Below the pieces are notes generated by a model. That model was given only the letters and a program-made list of their open reading frames with translations. It did no database searches and was not told where the DNA came from. 64,000 nt of DNA from positions 1,674,001 through 1,738,000 of the forward strand of contig NZ_CP034752.1 of NCBI RefSeq assembly GCF_004295645.1, in the 5' to 3' direction. Of the stretch, positions 38,601 through 46,007 are shown piece by piece. The stretch is from Limnobaculum zhutongyuii (GTDB taxonomy: Bacteria; Pseudomonadota; Gammaproteobacteria; Enterobacterales; Enterobacteriaceae). Within the stretch, counting starts at the first letter, position 1. Each line of letters starts with the position of its first letter. Both the position numbers and the translations under genes were made by a program.

Positions 38601-39232
38601 ATCACCGGGTGATCCGGTGTTAATGCACGTTTACGATGAGCACTGATCATCTCCATCGGTAACAGCTGGCGAATGCAGTCATCGCTGATGGGAACAATTT
38701 TATTAATTTCGTGGGAAGTGCGGAATCCGTCGAAGAAATGAATAAATGGAATTCGACTGTTTAAGGTCGCCATTTGTGAGATCAGGGCAAAGTCCTGGGC
38801 TTCCTGTACCGAACTGGCGCACAACATCGCACAGCCAGTTTGACGAACTGCCATCACATCAGAATGATCGCCGAAAATAGACAGGGCATGAGTAGCAACA
38901 GTTCTGGCTGCAACATGCAGGACAAAAGGCGTCAGTTCGCCGGCCAGTTTATACAGGGTCGGGATCATCAGTAATAATCCCTGCGATGAGGTAAACGAGG
39001 TGGCTAATGCCCCCGTTTGCAGCGCGCCATGAACCGTAGCGATAGCACCGGCTTCGGACTGCATTTCCATAACGCGGGGAACATCGCCCCAAACATTTTT
39101 AGTACCATATTCCGACCAGTCGTTTGCCTGTTCGGCCATGGTTGAGCTGGGAGTAATGGGATAAATGGCGATAACTTCGTTGGAACGATACGCCACGGAG
39201 GCAACAGCACTGTTACCATCGGTAGTAATCAT
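35690..39232 (-). CDS. nifJ: Pyruvate:flavodoxin/ferredoxin oxidoreductase
   Basis: This 1,180-residue single-chain enzyme oxidatively decarboxylates pyruvate to acetyl-CoA and passes electrons to flavodoxin or ferredoxin. It matches E. coli YdbK along its whole length. The N-terminal domain contains YPITPSSTMAEQ, and a CoA-binding/catalytic gamma domain has the typical NNIKIIG and FVYDSKKAGGLTVSHLR. Two 4Fe-4S motifs are CTQCNHCVAACP and CTGCNLCVEVCP. The TPP domain has CSGCGETPY and GGDGWAYDIGFGGLDHV. The start MITTDGN aligns with E. coli. A small hairpin (CTCAGGT/ACCTGAG, 39263-39281) lies in the leader just upstream. Confidence 0.96.
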   Translation of the reverse strand: MITTDGNSAVASVAYRSNEVIAIYPITPSSTMAEQANDWSEYGTKNVWGDVPRVMEMQSEAGAIATVHGALQTGALATSFTSSQGLLLMIPTLYKLAGELTPFVLHVAARTVATHALSIFGDHSDVMAVRQTGCAMLCASSVQEAQDFALISQMATLNSRIPFIHFFDGFRTSHEINKIVPISDDCIRQLLPMEMISAHRKRALTPDHPVIRGTSANPDTYFQCREAANPWYNQTYQHVAEAMQAFEQQTGRHYQPFEYYGHPQAERVIILMGSACGTTEETIDTLLTRGEKVGMLKVRLYRPFSAEHLLEQLPQSVKRIAVLDRTKEPGALAEPLYLDIMTALAEAFSRGERDTLPQVIGGRYGLSSKEFAPECVLAIFKELTLEKPRPRFTVGIFDDITGLSLPLGDDSIPQKASLEALFFGLGSDGTVSATKNNIKIIGNGTPLHAQGYFVYDSKKAGGLTVSHLRVSDYPIHSAYLISQADFIGCHQNQFIDKYQMVEKLKPNGTFLLNTPYSKDEIWQRLPQDVQALLHQRKARLFIINAAKIARECHLANRINTVMQMAFFHLTQIIPGDVALQQLRDAIAKSYSAKGQDIVENNWQALDATISALEEIPLQPVNSLSPMRPPVVSDSAPDFVKTVTAAMLAGLGDALPVSAFPPDGTWPSGTTRWEKRNIAEEIPIWEAPLCTQCNHCVAACPHSAIRAKVISPEAFADAPDDLQSLDVKSKDMRGQKYVLQVAPEDCTGCNLCVEVCPAKDRQNPEIKAINMKSRLDNLDVEKRHYDYFLQLPEIDKSKIERIDIRTSQLITPLFEYSGACSGCGETPYIKLLTQLYGDRLLIANATGCSSIYGGNLPSTPYTTNADGRGPAWANSLFEDNAEFGLGFRLTVDQHRERTLRLITQLAPQLPAGLIVELQASDTSVEQRREQIVQLRTLLAAIDSSDAKELAECADYLVDKSIWLIGGDGWAYDIGFGGLDHVMSLTENVNILVLDTQCYSNTGGQQSKATPIGAVTKFAERGKRKGRKDLGVSIMMYGHVYVAQISLGAQLNQTVKAIQEAEAYPGPSLIIAYSPCEEHGYDLAFSHDQMKQLTTAGFWPLYRFDPRRVEEDKPGLTLDSRPPSDGLASALLKEQRFRRLNTMEPNVASALHAQAEKDVQSRYNLLSLLAGKTIEKTESEPS

Positions 39233-39604
39233 AGACTCAATACCTTTATTGACATTGGCTCTCTCAGGTTAACCACCTGAGTAACAATAAACACATTGGA
39301 TCGGATAGTTATTAATGGTTTTTTATCTTCCGAAATCGCAACTCATCATATCAGATAAGATAGTTTGGGCAGCTGTTGTTTTGTGTGTTATTACATTCTG
39401 TGACAGAAAATAATGATAGTTATTATCACTAAGATATTGAGGGTCATTGAATTCCCCTTTTATTATTAGGGGCAAGCTTGCAGAATAGGGCTTCAACGCT
39501 GGACTATTCGCACCATATACGCTAAATATAATAATTAAATTTGTGAGCTGGCACCATTGAACGCTCTGACTTTCCGGTTTATACCGAATGTTCAAAAAAC
39601 GAAT
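39233..39604. other. Intergenic region upstream of nifJ
   Basis: The region carries the nifJ promoter side. A 7-base-pair hairpin CTCAGGT-TAACC-ACCTGAG (39263-39281) lies about 30 bases ahead of the nifJ start. A 90-codon minus-strand frame (39323-39595) is present but has no ribosome-binding site and no recognisable sequence. Otherwise I see nothing. Confidence 0.4.
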
Positions 39605-39682
39605 AAAAAAAACCAGCGCAAATGGCGCTGGTAAAAGACTCAGTCAGATTAACTGAAAAGCAGTGGATCGCTAATTAATTAG
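39605..39682 (-). ncRNA. Candidate small RNA ending in an orphan terminator
   Basis: On the minus strand a perfect 8-base-pair stem (ACCAGCGC / GCGCTGGT, 39612-39632) is followed by eight T's. No minus-strand gene lies upstream of it: the region up to ydbJ is 177 bases, and ydbJ points the other way. A perfect TATAAT (minus strand, 39692-39687) could start a transcript near 39682, giving about 78 bases. Its 5' end holds the palindrome GCTAATTAATTAGC, and a CAGT/ACTG hairpin follows. The -35 element is poor. The RNA is inferred from this layout. Confidence 0.4.
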
Positions 39683-39839
39683 CCCTATTATAATAGCTTA
39701 ATTAGCAACATAAGTTATTACAAAAAATGCGAAATAAAGTAATCAGGATATTAATTTCAGGTTAATTCCTGTCCAAATTCAATTAAACCATCGCAGCTGG
39801 TGGTTTTTTGTGACTAAAAAAGCAATAACAGAGGTAAAC

Positions 39840-40085
39840 ATGAAGGGAAAAATCGGCCTGGCTGCACTTGGCGTACTTTTATTAGCAGGTTGTAGTAGCC
39901 AGCCTGATCAGGTGAGGTTATTACCGCATAATTCTATGATCACTGAAGAGGCTGCCAGAGCAGCACCGATGGATGAAATGGCATTAGCCAACTGTAATAG
40001 CATGGGTGGAATGCCAACCACAGCACATAATCTGGATGGCAGTGTAGTCAGTAAATGTCAGCTATCAAACGGTAAGCGCTATTAA
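39840..40085 (+). CDS. ydbJ: DUF333-type small lipoprotein, YdbJ
   Basis: This 81-residue lipoprotein has the lipobox LLAGC (MKGKIGLAALGVLLLAGC). The DUF333-type core ANCNSMGGMPTTAHNLDGSVVSKCQLSNG contains the two spaced cysteines and the final CQL.NGK block. ATG at 39840 has GAGG five bases ahead and is preferred to the upstream frame start. The place between nifJ and hslJ is the same as for ydbJ in E. coli. Its function is unknown. Confidence 0.8.
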   Translation: MKGKIGLAALGVLLLAGCSSQPDQVRLLPHNSMITEEAARAAPMDEMALANCNSMGGMPTTAHNLDGSVVSKCQLSNGKRY

Positions 40086-40135
40086 GCATATTGATATGAT
40101 TTAGTTGAAATCGGTATCGAACGATGTATACCGTA

Positions 40136-40177
40136 AAAAAACCGGAAAGGTGCGACAGGCAATTTTCCGGTTTTTTT
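40136..40177. terminator. Bidirectional terminator between ydbJ and hslJ
   Basis: A stem AAACCGGAAA / TTTTCCGGTTT with a 14-base loop is followed by seven T's on the plus strand and by six T's on the minus strand. It therefore ends both convergent genes. Confidence 0.85.
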
Positions 40178-40208
40178 ATTATTTAATTCAGGCGATTATC
40201 ACAAAAGA

Positions 40209-40640
40209 TTAATTAACCCAGTCGCTGAGTTTATAAGTCAGGGTGTGCTGTGAGGAGCTTAACGTTAATACGCCTTGGTCCAGGGTCACTTTAGCGCCGT
40301 TGTTCAGGGTGGTGGCAATGACCTGATCTAACTGACTAATTTGTTCATCAATGCATGCCATACGAGTAGAGGCTAGCTGCTTCGTGGTTAATACACCATT
40401 CGTCAGTGTTGCCTGTCCCATAAAGCGATTACACATAGCACCGCTAACATGCATATTTTCGCCAAATTCAATATTTAACGGACGTTTTTCTTTAGTGGTA
40501 TCTGCCATATTCTTGCCGTCAACACTGGTCAGAATAAAGTTATGATGCAGTAAATCACTCTCTTTTACGGCATTACCATCCGTCAACGTACAGCCGCTAA
40601 GCAGAACGGCCGAAATAATAAAAGGTAAAGCTATTTTCAT
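40209..40640 (-). CDS. hslJ: Heat-inducible lipoprotein HslJ (META domain)
   Basis: The 143-residue protein has a lipoprotein signal (MKIALPFIISAVLLSGC) and a META domain: FILTSVDGKNM, PLNIEFGENMHVSGAMCNRFMGQ and STRMACIDEQI. E. coli HslJ is linked to novobiocin tolerance and heat response. ATG at 40640 is chosen because GGGGATGATA gives a sensible spacing and the start matches the family; the other ATG at 40646 directly abuts the G run. It sits between ydbJ and ldhA, as in E. coli. Confidence 0.92.
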   Translation of the reverse strand: MKIALPFIISAVLLSGCTLTDGNAVKESDLLHHNFILTSVDGKNMADTTKEKRPLNIEFGENMHVSGAMCNRFMGQATLTNGVLTTKQLASTRMACIDEQISQLDQVIATTLNNGAKVTLDQGVLTLSSSQHTLTYKLSDWVN

Positions 40641-40817
40641 TATCATCCCCGAAAAGTCACTACGTGGAAATTGATCCGATAATCAATGCGTTGCTATTTT
40701 ATCGGTTTAAATTTGAATGTGTTTTACCATAATAAATATGAGAGTAAATAGGGATTTACAATGATTTACCGGCAGTTAACATAATATTGTGACTACCGGT
40801 CATTAAATAGACGATTA

Positions 40818-41804
40818 TTACAGTAAATTAGGGCAAGGCTGGTTATGCTCTAATTGCTGAATGTTTTGAAGTGTAGTTTCAGAAATGCTTAATAACGCCT
40901 CTTCCGTTAAAAATGCCTGATGGCCGGTAAACAGCACGTTATGACAGGAAGACAGGCGACGGAATACATCATCCTGAATCACATCGTTAGATTTATCTTC
41001 AAAAAACAGGTCTCTTTCGTTTTCATAAACATCCATGCCCAGTGAGCCAATTTTTTGCTTTTTCAAGGCTTCGATGGCGGCAGGAGAATCAATTAAACCG
41101 CCACGACTGGTATTAATAATCATCACGCCATCTTTCATTTGTTCAAAGGCAGCGGCATTTAGTAGATGATGGTTTTCTGGTGTTAATGGGCAATGTAAAG
41201 AGATGACATCAGAACGCGCATAAAGGGTTTTCAGATCGACATACTCTGCGCCTAAATCCAGTGCCAGCGGTGATGGATAAGGATCAAATGCCAGTAAGCG
41301 CATACCAAACCCTTTTAAAATCCGCATAGTGGCAATACCAATTTTTCCGGTACCAATGATACCAGCAGTGCGGTTATGCATATTAAAGCCAATCAAACCT
41401 TCAAGAGAGAAGTTGGCATCGCGGGTTCTTTGATAGGCACGGTGGATACGACGGTTAAGGCTCATCATTAATCCAATCGCGTGTTCGGCGACGGCTTCCG
41501 GTGAATAGGCAGGGACGCGAACGACTTGTAGTCCCAGCTCTTTAGCGGCATCAAGATCAACATTGTTAAAGCCGGCACAGCGTAATGCCACAATCTTCAC
41601 GCCTGATTTCGCTAATTCTTCAAGAACTGGGCGGCTGCCGTCATCGTTCACGAAAATACAAACAGCTTCACAACCCTCAGCGGTTTTAGCGGTTTGCAGG
41701 CTAAGTTTGAAATCAAAAAATTCGAGATCGATACCAAAACGTTGATTAGCAACTTCAAGATACTTTCTGTCGTATTGTTTTGTGCTGTAAATAGCAAGTT
41801 TCAT
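40818..41804 (-). CDS. ldhA: D-lactate dehydrogenase (fermentative)
   Basis: LdhA reduces pyruvate to D-lactate with NADH during fermentation. The 328-residue protein has the nucleotide-binding loop GIIGTGKIG and the conserved catalytic segments NTSRGGLID (arginine), YENERDLFFEDKS (glutamate) and FTGHQAFLTEEAL (histidine). It closely follows E. coli LdhA. The first codon of the open frame is GTG (41807). The ATG at 41804, seven bases after GGAG, is preferred. It is divergent from ydbH. Confidence 0.95.
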   Translation of the reverse strand: MKLAIYSTKQYDRKYLEVANQRFGIDLEFFDFKLSLQTAKTAEGCEAVCIFVNDDGSRPVLEELAKSGVKIVALRCAGFNNVDLDAAKELGLQVVRVPAYSPEAVAEHAIGLMMSLNRRIHRAYQRTRDANFSLEGLIGFNMHNRTAGIIGTGKIGIATMRILKGFGMRLLAFDPYPSPLALDLGAEYVDLKTLYARSDVISLHCPLTPENHHLLNAAAFEQMKDGVMIINTSRGGLIDSPAAIEALKKQKIGSLGMDVYENERDLFFEDKSNDVIQDDVFRRLSSCHNVLFTGHQAFLTEEALLSISETTLQNIQQLEHNQPCPNLL

Positions 41805-41960
41805 CACATATCTCCACCAGAATTATGAAATTAATTTATCAGAGATCGGGTGTCAGGACAATTTAACGATATAGTTAGTAACCAGAGATAGAATCAGTTT
41901 AGCCAATATTATTAATATGCTATATTTTCCGCCTGATTCGCGTTCCGGAGTAGGTTAGGC

Positions 41961-44582
41961 GTGGTAATAGGTCGTTTTGTTAAATACGTTCTGATTGTCG
42001 TGACCATACTTATATTGTCATTAATGACCTTATGGGCAACGATCTCAACGTGGCTACCTAAAGTTGCCAGTCTCTGGCTACCAACAGGGACACAGCTGAT
42101 ATTTACTCAGCCTCCGGAGTTAATCAAGCGCGGAATTTCTTTAAACGGCATCCAGTTTTTAGCTCAGGACTGTTTTCTGGCCGACGCGGGTCCGTTAACC
42201 CTGATTTATCAGGATCAGCAGTGGAAGCTACACGGCAAGTCTCTGGATATCGATACCCACTGTCTGGAGAAATTAACCACTGAGGACACCTCAGGCAAAG
42301 AAGATACTCCTTTATCTATTGCCGAAATTCAAAAACAGCTGCCGGCTTTTTCACTGTCCCTCGATCGTCTGAGTATTACCCCCTGGGAGTCTTACTCGGG
42401 GCGGGTTGATATCACCAGTAATCAGCAAGGTCAGCGTGTTAGCGCTCAAGGAAATTTACTCTCTGGTGCCGCAACATTAAACGATCGGCAGATGCTGACG
42501 CTGGAATCACTAAGCCTGCATATTCCGGATAGCAATGACGTTATTCAGCTAAAGGGTGAAATACAGGTTCCGGTTAGTCTGGATGCTATCCCGGAACAGG
42601 GCAATATCGACGGTGAATTTGTTACCACCTACGTGGATAAGCCGCTGCTGTTAAAACTAAACTGGCAACAGCAGGATGGTCACCTGACGGTAACCCCACA
42701 AGATGAGAAAGAGAGCTTACTGGATGTCCCCTGGACGCTGGAGGGCAAACGTCTGGTCGTGAGTCAGGGACAATGGCGCTGGCCTTATGCCTCTCAGCCG
42801 TTTACCGGTGGCATTAGTATGACCCTGACGGACTGGAGTAGTGACTATAATGAAGCCAATATTGAAGCGCGGCTGAATGTGGTTACGCAGGGCAGTGCGG
42901 GTAAAGGCAACGCAGTATTAACCTTTGCCCCGGGTAAAATCAGCCTGAAAGATAGCGATTTAAATTTCCAGCTCACCGGTAAGATGAATGAAGAGCAGCT
43001 TTCTTTATATACCACTATTCCCGGTAAGCTATCGGGGACTATCGCCAACCCAACCCTTAATTTATTGTCCGGTTCTTTATTACGTGTAACCGGAGCCGTA
43101 ACCCCGGATATCTATCTGCATGAAGCCAGATTTCCTCTGGCTGGAATAAAAGTCACGGATAAAGGCATCAGCGGCCGTTTGCAAACCATCATTAATGCCA
43201 GTCATCGTTACTGGGGTAAATACAAACTGCATCTGGATGGACGTTCACGGGATTTCTGGATCGATCAGGGGCACTGGGAGTGGAACTTCTGGGGCAATGG
43301 CGATATGCCGCCGATGAAAGCCAAATGGGATATGTCCGGCAAGGGGGAATGGAACGATAGCCTGATTAACCTACAAACATTATCAACCGGATTTAACCAT
43401 TTGGTTTATGGGCAAGTGACGGTTAATAAACCAAGATTAATTCTGGCAGAGCCACTGAGCTGGAATCGGGCTGCTGGTGAGTATCATGCCGGATGGCAGT
43501 TACAGGCACAAAAAGTGGCATTCGATAACGGCGGTTATTTACCTCCATCGACGCTAAATATTCAGTTCTTTGGTCAGGATCCGGCAAACTTTCAATGGAA
43601 GGGCGATCTCAGCACGAAGAAAATTGGTCCGATAAAACTGAGTGGTCGTTGGGATGGTGAACGTATCCGGGGAGAAGGCTGGTGGCCTGAACAGTCGCTG
43701 GACGTGTTCCAGACCCTGCTGGCGCCGGAGCTCGGTTTTAAAATTCGCAAGGGTACGCTGTATGCACAATCTGCATTCTCAATTTCTGAAACTCAGGGCA
43801 TTGAGGCAGGCGGTCATATGGTAGTAAAAGATGGCGGAATGTGGTTAAAAGATGGCGAATTGAGCGGGCTTGATTTCGTGATGTCCTATCGTCTGAAAGA
43901 CCATGTGTGGCAGTTAGGACCGAAATCTCCGGTTAAGCTAAGAGTGAAAAAGCTCAATAACCTGTTTGATATGAGTAATATTACCGCTGACTTACAGGGA
44001 TATTATCCTCATACGGAACGTCAACCTGTCCGATTAACCAATGTCGGTGTGGATATGCTTCAGGGGCATATCGGTATGCAAGAACTGCGGTTACCGCAGA
44101 AAGATCCGGCTATTCTTACGGTTAAAGGGGTCGACCTCAGTGAATTATTTACCATTTTGAAACCGAAGCAGTTTACCATGTCAGGTAAAGTGGATGGTGA
44201 GTTACCGTTGTATTTGAATCACCCTGATTGGCTGGTGAAAGGGGGATGGGTGGAAAATAGTAAAGATCTCACCCTGCGGCTGGATAAAGATATGGTACAG
44301 GCAATCAGTGATGACAATATGGCAACCGGTGACATTATGGATTGGCTGCGTTATATGGAGATCCGCCGTTCCAGAGCGGATGTCAACGTCAGCAACTTAG
44401 GGTTATTGACGATGGACGCGCAAATTGAAGGGTTTAATCCAACCAAGAATGCTGAGCGTTTAGTGAAACTCAATTATCATCATGAAGAAGATATTTTCCA
44501 GTTATGGCGTAGCTTGCGGTTTGGCGATAACTTGCAGGACAATCTGCAACAGATCTTCTCATTACCGAAGGAGCAAAATTAG
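41961..44582 (+). CDS. ydbH: AsmA-like intermembrane phospholipid transport protein YdbH
   Basis: YdbH, TamB and YhdP are AsmA-like bridges that carry phospholipids from inner to outer membrane. The 873-residue protein begins with a membrane anchor (FVKYVLIVVTILILSLMTLWATI) and continues as long beta-rich periplasmic repeats. The C-terminal block (FTMSGKVDGELPLYLNHPDWLVKGGWVEN and GDIMDWLRYMEIRRSRADVNVSNLGLLTM in part) is the DctA-YdbH conserved domain. The start is GTG, with GGAG/AGG motifs upstream. It shares one base with the ynbE start, so ydbH-ynbE-ydbL is one operon. Confidence 0.94.
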   Translation: MVIGRFVKYVLIVVTILILSLMTLWATISTWLPKVASLWLPTGTQLIFTQPPELIKRGISLNGIQFLAQDCFLADAGPLTLIYQDQQWKLHGKSLDIDTHCLEKLTTEDTSGKEDTPLSIAEIQKQLPAFSLSLDRLSITPWESYSGRVDITSNQQGQRVSAQGNLLSGAATLNDRQMLTLESLSLHIPDSNDVIQLKGEIQVPVSLDAIPEQGNIDGEFVTTYVDKPLLLKLNWQQQDGHLTVTPQDEKESLLDVPWTLEGKRLVVSQGQWRWPYASQPFTGGISMTLTDWSSDYNEANIEARLNVVTQGSAGKGNAVLTFAPGKISLKDSDLNFQLTGKMNEEQLSLYTTIPGKLSGTIANPTLNLLSGSLLRVTGAVTPDIYLHEARFPLAGIKVTDKGISGRLQTIINASHRYWGKYKLHLDGRSRDFWIDQGHWEWNFWGNGDMPPMKAKWDMSGKGEWNDSLINLQTLSTGFNHLVYGQVTVNKPRLILAEPLSWNRAAGEYHAGWQLQAQKVAFDNGGYLPPSTLNIQFFGQDPANFQWKGDLSTKKIGPIKLSGRWDGERIRGEGWWPEQSLDVFQTLLAPELGFKIRKGTLYAQSAFSISETQGIEAGGHMVVKDGGMWLKDGELSGLDFVMSYRLKDHVWQLGPKSPVKLRVKKLNNLFDMSNITADLQGYYPHTERQPVRLTNVGVDMLQGHIGMQELRLPQKDPAILTVKGVDLSELFTILKPKQFTMSGKVDGELPLYLNHPDWLVKGGWVENSKDLTLRLDKDMVQAISDDNMATGDIMDWLRYMEIRRSRADVNVSNLGLLTMDAQIEGFNPTKNAERLVKLNYHHEEDIFQLWRSLRFGDNLQDNLQQIFSLPKEQN

Positions 44583-44770
44583 TGAATAAATTTGGATGGT
44601 TAGCGGTGATGATGGCCTTTGCTCTTGGCGGTTGCGTTCCAAGAATTGAGATTGCACCATCAACAGAGCCAATTGTAATTAATATGAATGTTAAAATTGA
44701 GCATGAGATTCATATTAAAGTCGATAAAGACGTCGAAAAAATGCTGAAGACTCAGTCAGATATTTTTTAA
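44582..44770 (+). CDS. ynbE: Outer-membrane lipoprotein YnbE
   Basis: This small 62-residue lipoprotein has the lipobox ALGGC. In E. coli YnbE caps the periplasmic beta-groove of YdbH at the outer membrane, extending the lipid bridge. The mature part shows the expected beta strand (PIVINMNVKIEHEIHIKVDKDVE). Its GTG start overlaps the last base of the ydbH stop codon (TAGTG), a sign of coupled translation. ydbL follows nine bases later. Confidence 0.93.
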   Translation: MNKFGWLAVMMAFALGGCVPRIEIAPSTEPIVINMNVKIEHEIHIKVDKDVEKMLKTQSDIF

Positions 44771-44779
44771 GGAACAGCA

Positions 44780-45103
44780 ATGAAACTTATCAATACCGGA
44801 CTCTTTGCCACGGTACTGCTGTTTAGTGTGGCTGCCAACGCATTAACCTTAAAAGAAGCAAAACAGCAGGGATTGGTTGGTGAAACGCTGAATGGTTACA
44901 TTGCAGTCGTTAAGCCAACGGCAGAAGCTCAAGCGTTAACGGATAAAATCAATCAGGCTCGTACCGAGCAGTATAAATCGGTAGCGGCAGAGAACAACGT
45001 GAGCGTGAATGATGTGGCTAAAATGACCGGGCAAAAATTGGTGAACCGTGCAGAGGCGGGAGAGTACGTAAAAGGAATTAATGGTCAGTGGCTTAAGAAA
45101 TAA
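44780..45103 (+). CDS. ydbL: Periplasmic DUF1318 protein YdbL
   Basis: The 107-residue protein has a signal peptide (MKLINTGLFATVLLFSVAANA) and a DUF1318 domain (LTLKEAKQQGLVGETLNGYIAVV, then a helix with NQARTEQYKSVAAENNVSVNDVAK). In E. coli YdbL is reported to help the YdbH-YnbE bridge assemble properly. AAGGAAC lies seven bases before ATG. It is the last gene of the operon and a terminator follows. Confidence 0.93.
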   Translation: MKLINTGLFATVLLFSVAANALTLKEAKQQGLVGETLNGYIAVVKPTAEAQALTDKINQARTEQYKSVAAENNVSVNDVAKMTGQKLVNRAEAGEYVKGINGQWLKK

Positions 45104-45125
45104 TATTGCCTGTTAATTAAATGAC

Positions 45126-45150
45126 AAAAGCCCCTGAGACAGGGGCTTTC
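45126..45150. terminator. Bidirectional terminator between ydbL and azoR
   Basis: A perfect 10-base-pair stem (AAAGCCCCTG / CAGGGGCTTT) with an AGA loop lies between the convergent genes. The minus strand continues into TTTTG, the plus strand into TTTCG. Confidence 0.8.
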
Positions 45151-45173
45151 GCATAATAAGGGAAGAACGGTTA

Positions 45174-45779
45174 TCAGGCAGAAACGTACTGCTGAATAAA
45201 GGACTTCGCATCTTCTTGTGCTTTTTGAGCCACTTCCGGGCCGTAAGCAACGCCTTCCTGATAAACAAACTCAACATCGGTAATACCAATGAAGCCCAGG
45301 AACAGTTTCAGATAAGGGGCAACCAGATCGGTTGGGGAGTCTTTATGAATACCGCCACGGCTGGTTAAGATATATACTTTTTTACCGGTGACCAAACCTT
45401 CAGGACCTTTTTCGGTATAGCGGAAAGTCACGCCAGCACGAGCAATCAGGTCAAAGTAGTTTTTTAATTGGGTAGAGATATTGAAGTTATACATTGGTGC
45501 ACCAATAACAATAACGTCATTACCTTGAAGTTCAGCAATCAGTTCATCAGACAGCGCCAGCGCTTCTTGTTGACGAGCAGTCATCGGCTGATCGGATGGA
45601 CGCATTGCACCAACCAGTTCGCCATCTAATACAGGAACAGGATTAGCTGCCAGATCGCGTACGGTGACGGTGTCAGACGGGTGCTCTTGTTTCCATTTTT
45701 CGACAAAGAAATCAGCTAAAATATTTGACTGAGAATAACCAGAAAGAATGCTTGATTTGATGACTAAAACCTTACTCAT
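45174..45779 (-). CDS. azoR: FMN-dependent NADH-azoreductase
   Basis: AzoR is a flavodoxin-fold FMN enzyme that reduces azo dyes and quinones with NADH and protects against thiol stress. The protein has 201 residues, the E. coli length, starting MSKVLVIKSSILSGYSQS. The FMN-binding loops PMYNFNISTQLKNYFD and TSRGGIH are present. The longer frame to 45854 adds 25 residues with no family match, so ATG 45779 is used; an AAGGAATT site lies just upstream. It is divergent from hrpA. Confidence 0.94.
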   Translation of the reverse strand: MSKVLVIKSSILSGYSQSNILADFFVEKWKQEHPSDTVTVRDLAANPVPVLDGELVGAMRPSDQPMTARQQEALALSDELIAELQGNDVIVIGAPMYNFNISTQLKNYFDLIARAGVTFRYTEKGPEGLVTGKKVYILTSRGGIHKDSPTDLVAPYLKLFLGFIGITDVEFVYQEGVAYGPEVAQKAQEDAKSFIQQYVSA

Positions 45780-46007
45780 GATAATTCCTTGTTTATGTTG
45801 ATCAATAACAGGGTGCCCCCGTGATGTAGTACATGATATTCGGCCTGACTTCAATTTGATAGCGTAATAATTAGATAGGCTTGTTCTAATTTTTTGAACA
45901 AGATAACAAAGTGACTTATCCGCTTATAAATCAAGTTTGTGGTAATATAATAAGTAACAGAACCATCAATGGTACATATCCGTTTATTCAGCACAGGATC
46001 CCAGACA

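Noticed and set aside
39323..39595. 90-codon minus-strand reading frame upstream of nifJ
   Set aside because: No ribosome-binding site, no recognisable sequence, and it lies in a promoter region.
39687..39694. Plus-strand promoter at TATAAT in front of ydbJ
   Set aside because: The sequence ATTATAAT is nearly palindromic and gives a -10 on both strands; no -35 element fits on the plus strand.
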